Source: Vibrio metschnikovii CIP 69.14 (GTDB lineage Bacteria; Pseudomonadota; Gammaproteobacteria; Enterobacterales; Vibrionaceae). From it: a stretch of 64,000 bases of DNA. A program made the position numbers and the translations under genes. The stretch covers positions 496,001 through 560,000 of the forward strand of contig NZ_ACZO01000006.1 in assembly GCF_000176155.1 (NCBI RefSeq), written 5' to 3'. Under the pieces are notes generated by a model. It saw only the letters and a list, made by a program, of their open reading frames with translations, was not told the origin of the DNA and searched no databases. The stretch's first letter is position 1. Each line of letters starts with the position of its first letter. Positions 39,804 through 55,299 of this stretch are shown here, piece after piece.

Positions 39804-39826
39804 ATTTGCAATTTGCAGTTGCAAAT
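39804..39826. repeat. 8-bp inverted repeat ahead of hisL
   Basis: ATTTGCAA (39804-39811) and TTGCAAAT (39819-39826) flank TTTGCAG, giving three TTTGCA-like units. It could be an operator or part of the end of the transporter transcript. Confidence 0.3.
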
Positions 39827-39885
39827 ATGGTCAAGCTTAGTTAGTGTTGAAAACAGTCGAATTAAACCATAGAAAGACAATCAGT

Positions 39886-39930
39886 ATGCGTAATTTTGTA
39901 ATGAATATTCATCACCATCATCATCCCTAG
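39886..39930 (+). CDS. hisL: his operon leader peptide
   Basis: A 14-residue leader, MRNFVMNIHHHHHP, with five consecutive His codons. Ribosome stalling at these codons when His-tRNA is scarce controls the downstream attenuator. AGAAAG precedes the ATG. It is very short, but the His run directly upstream of hisG makes the call firm. Confidence 0.95.
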   Translation: MRNFVMNIHHHHHP

Positions 39931-39957
39931 CCAGTCTTTCGGGAGATGTACGCATAC

Positions 39958-40044
39958 CCGGGAGGCAGGACGCTCCCGGTGGTTAAATCAAAAGTATATT
40001 TAGATTTTAAACCCTTGGGAGAGCACTCTTCCAAGGGTTTTTTT
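39958..40044 (+). promoter_or_regulatory. his operon attenuator
   Basis: CCGGGAG (39958-39964) pairs with CTCCCGG (39973-39979), likely part of the pause/antiterminator structure. AAACCCTTGG (40009-40018) pairs with CCAAGGGTTT (40031-40040), followed by a T-run: the terminator. Together with hisL this is a classical amino-acid attenuator. Confidence 0.92.
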
Positions 40045-40086
40045 ACGGTTTGATTTTAACGCGATAAATAACAAAGGAATGAACGA

Positions 40087-40983
40087 ATGCCAACACAACG
40101 CCTAAGAATTGCTATTCAGAAGAAAGGTCGCTTAAGTCAAGAGTGCCAAGATTTATTGAAAAAATGTGGGGTGAAATTCAACATTATGGGCGAGCGACTC
40201 GTGGTTCATTCGCTGAATATGCCGATTGATCTCCTGCTCGTTCGAGACGACGATATTCCCGGATTGATCATAGATGGCGTGGTTGATTTAGGGTTTGTCG
40301 GTGAGAATGTCCTCGAAGAGACTCGCTTAGATCGCCGCGCGCTGAATCAGCCAAGCCAATTTGTCAGCCTCCGTCGGATGGACTTTGGTGGATGTCGTCT
40401 GTCGATCGCCATGGATAAAGATCAAACCTACACTGGCCCGCAAGACTTGAAAGGTAAACGGATCGCGACGACTTATCCGCAATTACTCAAAGCCTACATG
40501 GATGAACAGGGAATCGATTTTAGTACCTGTATGTTAACGGGCTCAGTGGAGGTCGCTCCTCGCGCAGGTCTTGCTGATGCGATTGCCGATTTAGTCTCAA
40601 CGGGAGCCACTTTAGAGGCAAACGGATTAAAAGAAGTGGAAGTGATCTTCCAATCCAAAGCCATGCTTATTCAACGTTCAGGCGATTTCACGGCCGATAA
40701 AGCGGCATTGATTGATAAATTGCTGACTCGCATGCACGGCGTGCAACAAGCCAAAGAATCAAAATACATCATGTTACATGCTCCCGTTGAGCAGCTCTCC
40801 AAAATTACTGCGTTGTTACCCGGTGCTGAAGACCCGACCGTACTACCGCTCTCGGCAGATAAAAGCAAAGTGGCGGTGCATTTGGTGAGTTCAGAGAACT
40901 TATTTTGGGAAACGATGGAGCAGCTCAAAGCCTTGGGAGCCAGTTCTATCCTTGTGTTACCTATTGAAAAAATGATGGAGTAA
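40087..40983 (+). CDS. hisG: ATP phosphoribosyltransferase HisG (long form)
   Basis: A 298-residue long-form HisG catalysing the first step of histidine synthesis, PRPP + ATP to phosphoribosyl-ATP. It has [20 protein letters not shown], the PRPP loop in [20 protein letters not shown], and a C-terminal regulatory ACT-like domain of the long form ([20 protein letters not shown]), which mediates feedback inhibition by histidine, so no separate HisZ is needed. AAAGGA precedes the ATG. First gene of the operon. Confidence 0.97.
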   Translation: MPTQRLRIAIQKKGRLSQECQDLLKKCGVKFNIMGERLVVHSLNMPIDLLLVRDDDIPGLIIDGVVDLGFVGENVLEETRLDRRALNQPSQFVSLRRMDFGGCRLSIAMDKDQTYTGPQDLKGKRIATTYPQLLKAYMDEQGIDFSTCMLTGSVEVAPRAGLADAIADLVSTGATLEANGLKEVEVIFQSKAMLIQRSGDFTADKAALIDKLLTRMHGVQQAKESKYIMLHAPVEQLSKITALLPGAEDPTVLPLSADKSKVAVHLVSSENLFWETMEQLKALGASSILVLPIEKMME

Positions 40984-40987
40984 GGAA

Positions 40988-42286
40988 ATGAGAACGGTTG
41001 TTTGGCCATCACTGAGTGAAACTCAGCAAGAATCGGTTTTAGAGCGCCCAGCGATAAGTGCAGGAGCCAATATTACCGCCACGGTACAAGATTTGATCAG
41101 CCAAGTTCGCCGTGAAGGGGATAAGGCGTTGCTGACCCTGACGGAAAAATTTGATCGAGTGAAACCCGACACTTTGCGTGTTTCGCAAGCTGAGATTGAC
41201 GCCGCCAGTGAGCGTTTATCAGCCGAGATGAAGCAAGCTTTGCAGCAGGCATACAGTAATATTGCCAAATTTCATAAAGCGCAAAAATCGCAGCCTCTGA
41301 GAGTAGAAACCATGCCCGGTGTCGTTTGTGAGCAAGTGACTCGTGCTATTAATAAGGTTGGTTTATATATTCCCGGTGGCAGTGCGCCGTTACCTTCAAC
41401 GGTACTAATGCTTGGCGTTCCGGCACAAATTGCAGGCTGTCGAAAAGTGGTGCTTTGTTCACCACCACCGATTGCCGATGAGATCCTCTATGTCGCCAAA
41501 TTATGCAATATCGATGAGGTGTATAACGTCGGCGGTGCTCAAGCGATTGCGGCGATGGCGTATGGCACGGAAACCGTAGCTAAAGTCGATAAAATCTTTG
41601 GTCCTGGTAATGCTTATGTGACCGAAGCTAAGCGGCAAGTGAGTCATGACTTTCAGGGCGCAGCGATGGATATGCCTGCTGGTCCGTCAGAAGTGTTAGT
41701 GATCGCTGATGAGACGGCGGACGCTGAATTTATTGCTGCTGATTTACTCAGTCAGGCCGAGCATGGACCTGACTCACAAGTGGTGTTAGTGACGCCATCG
41801 CCAATGATTGCCGATCGTGTGACTGATGCTGTGCAGCGTCAGCTTAAAACGTTAACTCGGGCAGACATTGCTCAGCAAGCGTTGGCTTCCAGTTTAATCA
41901 TTATTGCCGATTCGCTGACCCAAGCGGTGGCGATCTCTAACTATTACGGTCCAGAACATTTGATTGTTCAGACCAAAAATCCTCGTGAGCTCGTGCCACT
42001 GCTCGATAACGCAGGGTCGATATTTTTAGGCAATTGGTCACCAGAATCGGTCGGGGATTACGCTTCAGGCACCAATCATGTGCTGCCAACTTATGGTCAT
42101 ACACGGACCTATTCCAGTTTAGGTTTGGCAGATTTTACTAAGCGTATGACAGTTCAAGAGCTGACAGCGGATGGCTTAAAGGCATTAGCACCGACAGTGG
42201 TTGCCATGGCTAACGCGGAAGGATTAGATGCTCACCGACGTGCGGTCACGATCCGTATAGAGAAATTACAAGAGGCGAAAAATTGA
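40988..42286 (+). CDS. hisD: Histidinol dehydrogenase HisD
   Basis: A 432-residue zinc enzyme oxidising histidinol to histidine in two NAD-dependent steps. Visible: [35 protein letters not shown], the zinc-ligand segment [18 protein letters not shown], and [19 protein letters not shown]. Four bases after hisG, with AAGGA as ribosome site. The stop overlaps the start of hisC (TGATG). Confidence 0.97.
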   Translation: MRTVVWPSLSETQQESVLERPAISAGANITATVQDLISQVRREGDKALLTLTEKFDRVKPDTLRVSQAEIDAASERLSAEMKQALQQAYSNIAKFHKAQKSQPLRVETMPGVVCEQVTRAINKVGLYIPGGSAPLPSTVLMLGVPAQIAGCRKVVLCSPPPIADEILYVAKLCNIDEVYNVGGAQAIAAMAYGTETVAKVDKIFGPGNAYVTEAKRQVSHDFQGAAMDMPAGPSEVLVIADETADAEFIAADLLSQAEHGPDSQVVLVTPSPMIADRVTDAVQRQLKTLTRADIAQQALASSLIIIADSLTQAVAISNYYGPEHLIVQTKNPRELVPLLDNAGSIFLGNWSPESVGDYASGTNHVLPTYGHTRTYSSLGLADFTKRMTVQELTADGLKALAPTVVAMANAEGLDAHRRAVTIRIEKLQEAKN

Positions 42287-43326
42287 TGGAAAAATTGGCA
42301 CGCAAACAAATTCAGGCTTTAACGCCTTATTTATCGGCTCGTCGGATTGGCGGCAGTGGCGATGTGTGGCTGAATGCCAACGAATCTCCGTTCGATAATC
42401 ACTATAAAACCGACTTTGCTCGTCTTAACCGATATAGCGATTGTCAGCCACAAGCACTGATCCAAGCTTATGCTGACTACGCGGGAGTTAAGCCTGATCA
42501 AGTACTCACTTCACGCGGTGCTGATGAGAGTATTGAGCTATTGATCCGCACCTTTTGTGAGCCGAATCAAGATGCGATTCTTTATTGTCCCCCGACTTAT
42601 GGCATGTATGCGATCAGCGCTGAAACCTTTGGGGTGGAGCGTAAACAGGTTCCGCTTAGCGCAGACTGGCAACTCGATTTAACCGCGATTGAGGCCAACC
42701 TTGAGCAGGTGAAATTAGTCTTTGTGTGCAGCCCGAATAACCCGACTGGCAACCTTATTCGTCGTGAAGATATCATCGCGCTATTAGAAATGACTCAAGA
42801 TCGGGCCATTGTGGTGATGGACGAAGCCTATATCGATTTTTGTCCCGAAGCGTCAACGGTCGATTTACTGCAAACATATCCTAATCTGGCCATTTTACGT
42901 ACCTTGTCGAAAGCATTTGCATTGGCGGGCCTACGCTGTGGTTTTACTTTGGCGAGTCCAGCGATCATTAATCTGTTACTTAAAGTGATTGCTCCTTATC
43001 CGGTTCCGGTACCAGTAGCGGATATTGCCCTGCAAGCTTTATCGCCATCAGGTTTAGCGCGTACTAAATTTCAGGTATTGGATCTCAATGCGAACCGCGC
43101 CTATTTACAAGTCGGTTTGCAAATGGTGCCCGGTGTCGAGGTCTTTGAAGGCTGGGGTAATTACTTATTGGTTAAGTTTCCCGATGGCGATGCGCTATTT
43201 AAAGCCGCTTGGGAGCATGGGATTATTTTACGTAACTCGCCAATCGACAATGCAGTACGAATTTCTGTCGGCAATCGAGAAGAGTGTGAAAAAGTCGTCG
43301 CCTTTGTGCGCAATTATTACCAATAA
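42286..43326 (+). CDS. hisC: Histidinol-phosphate aminotransferase HisC
   Basis: A 346-residue class I/II PLP aminotransferase. Start at ATG 42286, overlapping the hisD stop; a TTG three bases earlier is also open. It has [22 protein letters not shown] and the PLP lysine in [16 protein letters not shown]. It transfers the amino group from glutamate to imidazole-acetol phosphate. The 62-bp gap to hisB contains no gene. Confidence 0.96.
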   Translation: MEKLARKQIQALTPYLSARRIGGSGDVWLNANESPFDNHYKTDFARLNRYSDCQPQALIQAYADYAGVKPDQVLTSRGADESIELLIRTFCEPNQDAILYCPPTYGMYAISAETFGVERKQVPLSADWQLDLTAIEANLEQVKLVFVCSPNNPTGNLIRREDIIALLEMTQDRAIVVMDEAYIDFCPEASTVDLLQTYPNLAILRTLSKAFALAGLRCGFTLASPAIINLLLKVIAPYPVPVPVADIALQALSPSGLARTKFQVLDLNANRAYLQVGLQMVPGVEVFEGWGNYLLVKFPDGDALFKAAWEHGIILRNSPIDNAVRISVGNREECEKVVAFVRNYYQ

Positions 43327-43388
43327 ATGACATTAACGGGCATCAAGGCGCAATAACCTTGAGTGCAGAATAAGAAAAGGATATTCCT

Positions 43389-44462
43389 GTGAGCATACAA
43401 CAAAAAATTCTCTTTATTGACCGCGATGGCACCTTAATTGTCGAGCCTCCGGTCGATTTTCAAGTGGATCGTTTAGATAAGGTTAAGTTTGAGCCTGATG
43501 TGATCCCCAGCCTGTTGGCCCTCCAAGAGGCGGGTTATCGTTTGGTCATGGTCACCAATCAAGATGGTCTTGGCACCGACAGTTATCCGCAAGCAGACTT
43601 TGATGCGCCGCATACGATGATGATGGAGATTTTTCAATCACAAGGCGTGAAATTTGATGAGGTGCTAATTTGCCCTCACTTTGAACAGGATAATTGTGCC
43701 TGTCGTAAACCTAAATTGGGTTTGGTGAAGTCTTATTTGCAAAGTGGCCAGATCGATTTTAAACATTCAGCGGTGATTGGCGATCGAGTGACCGATCTGC
43801 AATTGGCAGAAAATATGGCGCTGCAAGGGATTCAATATCATCCACAAAATTGCAATTGGCGGCAGATAGTCAAGCAGTTAACGGTCAAAGCACGCACCGC
43901 TCAGGTGGTACGAAAAACCAAAGAAACCGACATTCAAGTCGCGGTTAATCTCGATGAAACAGGCGGTAATCAGATTGAAACTGGTTTAGGTTTTTTTGAT
44001 CACATGCTGGATCAAATTGCTACCCACGGTGGGTTTCAACTTAAATTAACCGTTAAGGGCGATTTGCATATTGACGATCACCACACGGTAGAAGATACCG
44101 CTTTGGCATTAGGCCAAGCGTTAAGAGAAGCCTTAGGTGATAAGCGAGGTATTGGCCGTTTTGGTTTTAGCTTACCGATGGATGAATGCTTAGCACAGTG
44201 CGCTTTAGATTTATCGGGTCGTCCTTACCTTAAATTTGACGCGCAATTTAGCCGTGAACAAGTCGGGGATTTGTCGACGGAAATGGTCTACCACTTTTTC
44301 CGCTCTCTCACTGATACCTTAGCCTGTACTTTGCATTTATCCTCAACCGGTGACAACGATCATCATATTATTGAAAGCTTGTTTAAAGCCTTTGGCCGCA
44401 CTCTGCGCCAGGCGATTCAAGTACAAGGTAATGAATTACCGAGTAGCAAAGGAGTGCTGTGA
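43389..44462 (+). CDS. hisB: Bifunctional histidinol-phosphatase / imidazoleglycerol-phosphate dehydratase HisB
   Basis: A 357-residue fusion. The N-terminal HAD phosphatase ([22 protein letters not shown], Cys-His zinc loop [15 protein letters not shown]) removes the phosphate of histidinol phosphate. The C-terminal dehydratase has [35 protein letters not shown] and [18 protein letters not shown]. The start is GTG 43389 with AAAGGA upstream; no ATG competes. The stop overlaps the ATG of hisH (TGATG). Confidence 0.97.
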   Translation: MSIQQKILFIDRDGTLIVEPPVDFQVDRLDKVKFEPDVIPSLLALQEAGYRLVMVTNQDGLGTDSYPQADFDAPHTMMMEIFQSQGVKFDEVLICPHFEQDNCACRKPKLGLVKSYLQSGQIDFKHSAVIGDRVTDLQLAENMALQGIQYHPQNCNWRQIVKQLTVKARTAQVVRKTKETDIQVAVNLDETGGNQIETGLGFFDHMLDQIATHGGFQLKLTVKGDLHIDDHHTVEDTALALGQALREALGDKRGIGRFGFSLPMDECLAQCALDLSGRPYLKFDAQFSREQVGDLSTEMVYHFFRSLTDTLACTLHLSSTGDNDHHIIESLFKAFGRTLRQAIQVQGNELPSSKGVL

Positions 44463-45073
44463 TGAAACCCAAGGTGGTCATTATTGATACGGGATGTGCC
44501 AATATCGCTTCAGTACGCTTTGCAATTCAACGACTCGGTTACGATGTCACTTTGTCTCGCCAGCCAGAGGAGATCCTCGCCGCGGATAAGCTGTTTCTAC
44601 CTGGCGTAGGTACCGCGAGTGAAGCGATGCATAACCTCAAACAGAGACAATTAGTCGAATTGATTCAGCGCCTTGAGCAACCGGTACTCGGGATTTGTTT
44701 AGGGATGCAATTGATGGGCAGACGCTCACAAGAGCATGGCCAACAAGCGCAGCAGGCGGTAGATTGTCTTGGTTTAGTGAACGGCGATGTGCAGCGTATG
44801 CAAACTAAAGATTTACCACTTCCCCATATGGGCTGGAATACGGTGACCGCTCAGCAAGGTAATCCGTTATTTGCGGGTATTGATGCCAATGAGTATTTCT
44901 ATTTTGTCCACAGCTTTGCCATTCCAGTCGCTGATTACACCATTGCTGAATGTGATTACGGACAGCCGTTTAGCGCCGCTATCCAACAGGGCAATTATTA
45001 CGGTGTGCAGTTTCACCCTGAACGCTCGTCAAAAGTGGGCGCAAAACTGATTGATAATTTTTTGAAACTGTAA
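44462..45073 (+). CDS. hisH: Imidazole glycerol phosphate synthase glutaminase subunit HisH
   Basis: A 203-residue class I glutamine amidotransferase that supplies ammonia to HisF. The triad is visible: Cys in [10 protein letters not shown], and His and Glu in [13 protein letters not shown]. The start is ATG 44462, overlapping the hisB stop. A GTG is also in phase three bases earlier. The 60-bp gap to hisA has a GATAAG-type ribosome site but no gene. Confidence 0.97.
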   Translation: MKPKVVIIDTGCANIASVRFAIQRLGYDVTLSRQPEEILAADKLFLPGVGTASEAMHNLKQRQLVELIQRLEQPVLGICLGMQLMGRRSQEHGQQAQQAVDCLGLVNGDVQRMQTKDLPLPHMGWNTVTAQQGNPLFAGIDANEYFYFVHSFAIPVADYTIAECDYGQPFSAAIQQGNYYGVQFHPERSSKVGAKLIDNFLKL

Positions 45074-45130
45074 GTTTGAATGGTTAAGGATCGCGGCTTA
45101 GTCGATGGACTCAGCCAGCATTAAGGATAA

Positions 45131-46622
<1,492 letters not shown>

Positions 46623-46626
<4 letters not shown>

Positions 46627-47258
46627 GCCAAACGAAACAAACTGAGCGGCCACTGGTTGAGCGCATTGATTGGCAAAAAGTCGATGGTCTTATCCCTGCG
46701 ATTGTGCAAGATTTTGACTCTAGCCAAGTATTGATGATGGGTTACATGAATCCAGAAGCGCTTGAGGTGACACTGACTACTAAGCAGGTGACTTTTTATT
46801 CGCGCTCCAAACAGCGCTTGTGGACCAAAGGGGAAACCTCTGGCCATGTTTTACAGCTAAGAAATTTGGCCCTCGATTGCGATCAAGACACCCTGTTAGT
46901 CAAGGTCAATCCGATTGGTCCCACTTGTCATACTGGCACCACGACTTGCTGGGACGGTGATAGCCAAGAAGAATCACAAATGGTTTGGCTTCATCAACTT
47001 GAGCAATTATTGGCGGCTCGTCAATCTGCCGATCCTGAGTCATCCTACACCGCTAGCCTTTACGCGAGCGGCACTAAGCGCATTGCGCAGAAAGTCGGTG
47101 AAGAAGGGGTTGAAGTCGCGCTTGCGGCGGCGACGGGTGATAAGGCGGAGCTGATCAGTGAATCGGCGGATCTTATCTATCATCTATTAGTGCTATTACA
47201 AGACCAAGGCTTAGCCCTGAGTGATGTGATTGATAAATTAAAGCAGCGTCATCAGTAA
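46623..47258 (+). CDS. hisI: Bifunctional PR-AMP cyclohydrolase / PR-ATP pyrophosphatase HisIE
   Basis: A 211-residue fusion. The HisI part (about 1-115) has [20 protein letters not shown], the metal-binding [11 protein letters not shown] and [12 protein letters not shown]. The HisE part (about 120-211) has [20 protein letters not shown] and [13 protein letters not shown]. It catalyses steps 2 and 3 of the pathway. Last gene of the operon. Confidence 0.97.
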
Positions 47259-47265
47259 TCACAAT

Positions 47266-47296
47266 CTGACCATGCCTCTCATCAGTGCATGGTCAG
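47266..47296. terminator. Stem-loop between hisI and rluE
   Basis: CTGACCATGC (47266-47275) and GCATGGTCAG (47287-47296) are perfect inverted repeats between convergent genes. There is no T-run, so it may stabilise the transcript ends more than terminate. Confidence 0.6.
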
Positions 47297-47304
47297 ACAA
47301 TCAT

Positions 47305-47988
47305 TTACAGATCGATTTCGCGCCATTCTCCGGGTTGGAGCGTTTCTAGGGTTGTGTTACCAATCGAATAACGAATCAGACGTAGAGTGGGAAAACCAAT
47401 GCAAGCGGTCATGCGTCGTACTTGTCGATTACGACCCTCAATAATGGTCATTGCTAACCACGTGGTGGGGATTGCCGCGCGAAAGCGCACCGGTGGATTA
47501 CGCTCCCATACCTGTGGTGGTTTGATAATCTCAACCTTAGCCGGTAAAGTCGGTCCATCTTTAAGAGTGACACCACGGCGCAACTGTTCTAAATCCGCTT
47601 CTTGAGGCTCCCCTTCAACTTGTACCCAATACGTTTTTGGCGCTTTAGCTTTAGGTTGAGTCAATCTTGCTTGTAATACGCCATCATTAGTTAAGATCAT
47701 TAATCCTTCGCTATCACGATCGAGTCGTCCGGCGGCATAAATGTCTTTTATCGTAATAAAATCAGCCAGTGTTTGTCGGCCTTGGCCATCGGTAAATTGG
47801 CTTAAGGTATCGTAAGGTTTATTAAAGGCGATGACTTTTCGTTCGTCAGGAGATCGTGGTCCGGAAGCGATTTTCTTTCGTTTGAAGCTGGGTCTTTCAG
47901 CGAGTTTAGGGCGTTCGGCGCGTTTGAATTGCGCAGGTGCGCTGGTCGTTGAGGAACCGGAAAGCGTACGACGTGAGCGGGATGACAT
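47305..47988 (-). CDS. rluE: 23S rRNA pseudouridine synthase RluE
   Basis: A 227-residue RsuA/RluE-family pseudouridine synthase (U2457 in E. coli 23S rRNA). Catalytic Asp in [18 protein letters not shown]; other motifs [26 protein letters not shown] and [17 protein letters not shown]. The N-terminal about 50 residues are basic and Ser/Arg-rich ([11 protein letters not shown]...), likely disordered. The ATG 47988 has AAGG eight bases away; a GTG at 47997 is less likely. Confidence 0.94.
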   Translation of the reverse strand: MSSRSRRTLSGSSTTSAPAQFKRAERPKLAERPSFKRKKIASGPRSPDERKVIAFNKPYDTLSQFTDGQGRQTLADFITIKDIYAAGRLDRDSEGLMILTNDGVLQARLTQPKAKAPKTYWVQVEGEPQEADLEQLRRGVTLKDGPTLPAKVEIIKPPQVWERNPPVRFRAAIPTTWLAMTIIEGRNRQVRRMTACIGFPTLRLIRYSIGNTTLETLQPGEWREIDL

Positions 47989-50528
<2,540 letters not shown>

Positions 50529-50535
50529 ACAACAA

Positions 50536-50555
50536 AACCCGCCGAAAGGCGGGTT
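50536..50555. terminator. icd / cspD terminator
   Basis: AACCCGCC and GGCGGGTT close a GAAA tetraloop (50536-50543 with 50548-50555) between convergent icd and cspD. Confidence 0.88.
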
Positions 50556-50581
50556 AGTTTTAGACACAAGTTGGCAGCGAA

Positions 50582-50803
50582 TTATTTACTTGGTTGGCCT
50601 TCAATCGGTACCACATTACTCGCATGATAGCCTTTAGGGCCCTGTTCCACTTCATAAGCAACCTGTTGGCCCGCCTTTAATGTGCGATAGCCATCCATTT
50701 TGATCGTTGAATAATGAGCAAAAATGTCTTCATTTCCGCCTTCCGGACAAATAAAACCAAATCCTTTAGCGTTGTTGAACCATTTTACTGTACCTGTAGC
50801 CAT
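50582..50803 (-). CDS. cspD: Cold-shock-like protein CspD
   Basis: A 73-residue cold-shock domain protein: MATGTVKWFNNAKGFGFI with RNP1-type KGFGFICPEGG, RNP2-type DIFAHYS and a CspD-like C-terminal YHASNVVPI. The ATG 50803 has AGGG nine bases away; the upstream ATG at 50812 is too close to it. CspD proteins bind single-stranded nucleic acid and, in E. coli, inhibit replication in stationary phase. It is divergent from clpS, the arrangement also found in E. coli. Confidence 0.95.
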   Translation of the reverse strand: MATGTVKWFNNAKGFGFICPEGGNEDIFAHYSTIKMDGYRTLKAGQQVAYEVEQGPKGYHASNVVPIEGQPSK

Positions 50804-51497
50804 GCTATACATCCCTCATGCATTGTATTACTGATGTTGTTAACGCTTACCTTGTTTATCGACAATCTCCAATAAACAAGGCATCAATCTTCGCTTTTTA
50901 TTCCGTTAGCGAAGCGGTTGTTAAGTGAATAACCATTTAGCCGCTGCCAAATTTTTAGTCACTAATTGACCAATGTAGCCAATGATTGAGCGCAGTCAAT
51001 AGTAAAAAGACATAAAAATCGTCACTTTTATAGGTAAATCACTTAACTAGCCTGCTATTAAACGCATATTTATCAAATACACGCTGGCGTTGTGGTATTG
51101 ATAGTGTCTCAGCCGCATTGATAATGTGATCCTCAATCGCTAAGAGATAGATGCGTTGTTTAGGATTTCCCTCCAGATCTCAGTTGATCGATTGAAGGGG
51201 TTATTAACGTAAGATGATGTAATGAGAAATTTAGCGTGTGGATAAATGCAATTTGATTTGCAAATAGCAATGCATAATGTGATATCTGGTGCATAATGAT
51301 GGGTGAATTTTACACATTTAAACCTAGCGGATAACCGGAAAAGTGAGGTTTTATTTGCAGCGATACCATTGCTAGATTAGTCTCTAAGTAAGGGTTGTTT
51401 TTCACCTGAGCAAGCCACCAGTAAAGTTTATTTACTGCGCTGATGAAAAGGGTAACAATGAGTAATACAACGAGAAACGCTCCTAAATACGACGGTT
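50804..51497. other. 694-bp intergenic region between cspD and clpS
   Basis: It contains both divergent promoters. On the minus strand, 51039-51179 reads as 46 coding-like residues (including QRIYLLAIEDHIINAAETLS and ending FNSRLVK) but has no start codon and is closed upstream by stops, so it may be a gene remnant. GCATAATG occurs twice, at 51272-51279 and 51291-51298. No RNA family recognised. Confidence 0.4.
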
Positions 51498-51818
51498 ATG
51501 AGTAGAAATTTTGAATGGGTCACTCCAGGCTCTGACTTACTGGAGAAAGAGAAAACCGCGGTTAAACCCCCGGCAATGTATCATGTGGTACTCAATAACG
51601 ATGATTATACTCCGATGGACTTTGTCATCGAAATACTGGCTCGATTCTTTTCAATGGACATGGAACGAGCGACGCAAGTCATGTTGAGAGTTCATTATGA
51701 AGGAAAAGCCATTTGTGGCACGTATACTGCAGAGGTAGCAGAGACGAAGGTGGCACAAGTAGCGACATACTCAAGAGAAAATGAGCATCCCCTCTTGTGT
51801 ACCATGGAGCAAGCTTAG
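51498..51818 (+). CDS. clpS: ClpS adaptor protein
   Basis: A 106-residue adaptor that delivers N-degron substrates to ClpA. The substrate pocket is visible in [20 protein letters not shown], and the ClpA-contact region in [21 protein letters not shown]. The N-terminal tail (about 1-25) is needed in E. coli ClpS to engage ClpA. Length equals E. coli ClpS (106). It is 39 bp upstream of clpA in the same operon. Confidence 0.97.
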   Translation: MSRNFEWVTPGSDLLEKEKTAVKPPAMYHVVLNNDDYTPMDFVIEILARFFSMDMERATQVMLRVHYEGKAICGTYTAEVAETKVAQVATYSRENEHPLLCTMEQA

Positions 51819-51857
51819 ACTTGCAACAACAATCTGGTTGTTCCTCAAGGAGGCCTT

Positions 51858-54122
51858 ATGCTTAACAAAGAACTAGAATCGAGTCTCAATGGCGCGTTCG
51901 CTCGAGCGCGAGATAAAAGACATGAATTTATGACCGTCGAGCACCTCCTACTTGCATTATTAGAAAATGATGCAGCGAAGGATGCACTCGTCGCTTGTCA
52001 AGCCGATATCGATAACTTACGTCGCGAGCTTGATCAGTTTATTGATCAAACTACACCCTTAATTCCTAATAACGATGAAACACGCGAAACTCAGCCTACA
52101 TTAAGTTTTCAACGTGTATTACAGCGCGCTGTTTTCCATGTTCAATCTTCTGGTCGCAGTGAAGTCACTGGTGCTAACGTACTGGTTGCCATTTTTAGTG
52201 AGCAAGAATCTCACGCGGCGTACCTATTGAAAAAGAACGATATCAGCCGTCTCGATATTGTTAACTACATTTCTCATGGCATCACGAAAACATCTGGTGC
52301 CGAAGATTCGTCAGGGGATGCCTTTGGTAGCAGTAGCCCTGAAGAATCAAATTCTGATGAACGTTTAGAAAGCTTTGCTTGCAACTTAAATCAGCTTGCC
52401 AAACAAGGCCAAATTGACCCTCTAATCGGCCGAGATAAAGAGCTTGAGCGCACTATTCAAGTATTATGTCGTCGTCGCAAAAATAACCCTTTATTAGTGG
52501 GTGAGGCCGGAGTAGGTAAAACTGCGATTGCTGAAGGTTTAGCGTGGAGGATTGTTGAAGGTCAAGTACCTGAAGTCATCCAAAATAGCGTGATTTACTC
52601 TTTAGATATTGGTTCGTTATTAGCCGGGACCAAATACCGTGGTGATTTTGAAAAACGGTTTAAAACCATTCTAAAACAGTTAGAAAAAGAAAAAGACGCG
52701 ATCTTATTTATCGATGAAATTCATACCATCATCGGTGCTGGGGCGGCTTCTGGCGGACAAGTTGATGCGGCTAATTTAATCAAACCTTTGCTTAGTAGCG
52801 GTAAGCTACGTTGTATTGGCTCAACGACTTATCAGGAATACAACACCATATTCGAAAAAGAGCGTGCGTTATCCCGCCGCTTCCAGAAAATTGATGTTGT
52901 CGAGCCTTCCATCGATGACACAACAAAAATTTTGATGGGCTTAAAACCAAAATATGAAGCTCACCACGATGTTCGTTATACCAATAAAGCTTTACGCGCG
53001 GCGGTGGAGCTGTCGGCTAAATACATTAACGAGCGTCACTTACCAGATAAAGCGATTGACGTCATTGATGAAGCTGGAGCGAGAGTTCGCTTGATGCCTG
53101 CAAACCGACGCAGAAAAACGGTCGGTGTGGCAGAAATTGAAGCCATGGTTGCTAAAATGGCTCGAATACCCGAAAAGTCAGTTTCTTCTTCAGATAAAGA
53201 TATCTTGAAAAATCTGGATAAGAAGATGAAGATGTTGGTATTTGGTCAAGACAAAGCTATTGAAGTGTTGAGCGAGTCGATTAAGCTCACTCGTGCAGGA
53301 TTGGGTGCGGAAAACCGCCCTGTCGGCTCCTTCTTATTTGCAGGGCCAACAGGGGTCGGTAAAACTGAAGTCACTGTGCAGCTATCTAAGTTGCTTGGTA
53401 TCGAGTTACTGCGCTTTGATATGTCGGAATATGGTGAGCGTCACTCGGTGAGCCGTTTAATTGGTGCGCCTCCGGGTTATGTTGGTTATGACCAAGGCGG
53501 ATTATTAACCGATGCGGTGATTAAACATCCTCATGCTGTCGTGTTATTGGATGAGATAGAAAAAGCGCATCCCGATGTATTTAACCTATTACTCCAAGTG
53601 ATGGATAATGGGACGCTAACCGATAACAATGGCCGTAAAGCCGATTTTCGTAACGTTATCTTAGTCATGACGACCAACGCTGGGGTTGCGGAAACGGTTA
53701 AAAAATCGATTGGTATGATTCAGCAGGATCACAGCCATGACGCGATGGCGGAGATCAAGAAGGTCTTTACGCCAGAGTTTCGTAACCGTTTGGATCATGT
53801 AATCTGGTTCAATAGTCTTGATGAGCGAGTGATTCACCAAGTCGTTGATAAATTTATTGTTGAACTACAAGTGCAGCTTGACGCTCGTGGTGTTTCTCTT
53901 GAAGTGTCAGAAGATGCACGCCACTGGTTAGCCGTGAAAGGGTATGATCGTGACATGGGGGCTCGCCCGATGGGTCGAGTGATTCAAGATCAGTTGAAAA
54001 AACCATTGGCTAATGAATTACTGTTTGGTTCGTTAGTCGAAGGTGGAACGGTCAAAGTGGATTTAGCTGATGATCAATTAACGTTTCAGTATATGAGTTC
54101 TCGTGAGAAGGTCGCTCATTAA
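51858..54122 (+). CDS. clpA: ClpA, ATP-dependent unfoldase of ClpAP
   Basis: A 754-residue AAA+ protein: Clp-N repeats (about 1-140), first ATPase module with Walker A GEAGVGKT and Walker B LFIDEIHT, second with GPTGVGKT and [11 protein letters not shown], and arginine fingers. The ClpP-docking loop reads SIGMIQQDH, where E. coli ClpA has IGL. AAGGAGG lies well placed before the ATG. It unfolds substrates, including ClpS-bound N-degron proteins, for ClpP, which is outside the window. Confidence 0.97.
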   Translation: MLNKELESSLNGAFARARDKRHEFMTVEHLLLALLENDAAKDALVACQADIDNLRRELDQFIDQTTPLIPNNDETRETQPTLSFQRVLQRAVFHVQSSGRSEVTGANVLVAIFSEQESHAAYLLKKNDISRLDIVNYISHGITKTSGAEDSSGDAFGSSSPEESNSDERLESFACNLNQLAKQGQIDPLIGRDKELERTIQVLCRRRKNNPLLVGEAGVGKTAIAEGLAWRIVEGQVPEVIQNSVIYSLDIGSLLAGTKYRGDFEKRFKTILKQLEKEKDAILFIDEIHTIIGAGAASGGQVDAANLIKPLLSSGKLRCIGSTTYQEYNTIFEKERALSRRFQKIDVVEPSIDDTTKILMGLKPKYEAHHDVRYTNKALRAAVELSAKYINERHLPDKAIDVIDEAGARVRLMPANRRRKTVGVAEIEAMVAKMARIPEKSVSSSDKDILKNLDKKMKMLVFGQDKAIEVLSESIKLTRAGLGAENRPVGSFLFAGPTGVGKTEVTVQLSKLLGIELLRFDMSEYGERHSVSRLIGAPPGYVGYDQGGLLTDAVIKHPHAVVLLDEIEKAHPDVFNLLLQVMDNGTLTDNNGRKADFRNVILVMTTNAGVAETVKKSIGMIQQDHSHDAMAEIKKVFTPEFRNRLDHVIWFNSLDERVIHQVVDKFIVELQVQLDARGVSLEVSEDARHWLAVKGYDRDMGARPMGRVIQDQLKKPLANELLFGSLVEGGTVKVDLADDQLTFQYMSSREKVAH

Positions 54123-54172
54123 GCGTAATCCTTTGCTCAATGAAACTCATGATTGAATGAAATTAAGTTAAT

Positions 54173-54203
54173 AAAAAAGCGCACAGAGTATCGTGCGCTT
54201 TTT
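54173..54203 (+). terminator. clpA terminator
   Basis: AAAAAGCGCAC pairs with GTGCGCTTTTT (right arm 54193-54203) around an eight-base loop. Confidence 0.9.
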
Positions 54204-54241
54204 GTTATCCGTGTATCACCCGATCCATGATTCACTCTCAG

Positions 54242-54278
54242 GCAACAAAAACGGAGCATTAAGCTCCGTTTTTGTTGC
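54242..54278 (-). terminator. infA terminator
   Basis: A perfect 16-bp stem (54242-54257 with 54263-54278) around ATTAA. It ends 17 bases before the infA stop and carries T-rich arms. Confidence 0.9.
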
Positions 54279-54294
54279 ATTCGAAAATCAGTGA

Positions 54295-54513
<219 letters not shown>

Positions 54514-54597
54514 TTAATCCTCTTTAGAAATTTGGCGAAAAATAATCAACGGCGTATTTTGCCGTTAAAAAATCAATATGTAAACTTGGGGCGTATT

Positions 54598-55299
54598 CTA
54601 CCCTTGCCAACGCTGTTTGACTAGCTTTTGATGTGCTCTGAAGCGTACTTTGTAGTTCATCGCTGGGCATTCATCAATTTGATATCCCAAATAAAGCCAC
54701 TGTTTGTTCATGGTTTTAGCAAGCTCAAGTTGACTAAGAACGCCCAATGTTCCTAAGGATAGGGAACTGTCGGGATCAAAGAAGGTGTAAAATGCACTCG
54801 CACTACTCGGGAGAATATCGGTGATAGCGACAGCGACTAACTGATCATCCAAATAGAGATGTAAGTATTGTGTATCTAACCAGTCCGAATTGGCAAATTT
54901 AGCAAATTCATCACGACGAGGAGGGTACATAGTACCGCTGTTATGACGCGCTTCGATGTAACGAGAATAGAGCGAAAACCAATCGTCATCCATTTCTGGT
55001 TTTAATTGCCATTGATAACGAGCTTGTACTTGTTTTAGCAGGCGTTTTTGACTTCTCGATGGGGTGAATTCATTCACTGACACTCGTAGAGCTTGGCAAG
55101 CTTGGCAATGATCGCAATGAGGTTTATAGATAATGTCACCACTGCGTCGAAAGCCATTGGCTAGTAGTAGCTCATAGTTTTCTGGGCTCTGCATTTCTGG
55201 ATCCATTGCAACAGCGACTCGCTCCATACGATCGGCTAAATAACTGCAAGGGTGATTACTGGTTAAACCAATGCGAATTTGCTGTAAATCAGAACTCAT
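54598..55299 (-). CDS. bpt: Leucyltransferase Bpt (ATE-type aminoacyl-tRNA--protein transferase)
   Basis: A 233-residue ATE-family enzyme: YLADRMERVAVAMDP, the Cys-rich GDIIYKPHCDHCQACQALRV, FYTFFDPDSSLSLGTLGVLS and YLGYQIDECPAMNYKVRFRA. In Vibrio vulnificus Bpt attaches leucine to N-terminal Asp or Glu, creating ClpS substrates. It overlaps aat by four bases. Older annotations call it arginyltransferase. Confidence 0.95.
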   Translation of the reverse strand: MSSDLQQIRIGLTSNHPCSYLADRMERVAVAMDPEMQSPENYELLLANGFRRSGDIIYKPHCDHCQACQALRVSVNEFTPSRSQKRLLKQVQARYQWQLKPEMDDDWFSLYSRYIEARHNSGTMYPPRRDEFAKFANSDWLDTQYLHLYLDDQLVAVAITDILPSSASAFYTFFDPDSSLSLGTLGVLSQLELAKTMNKQWLYLGYQIDECPAMNYKVRFRAHQKLVKQRWQG

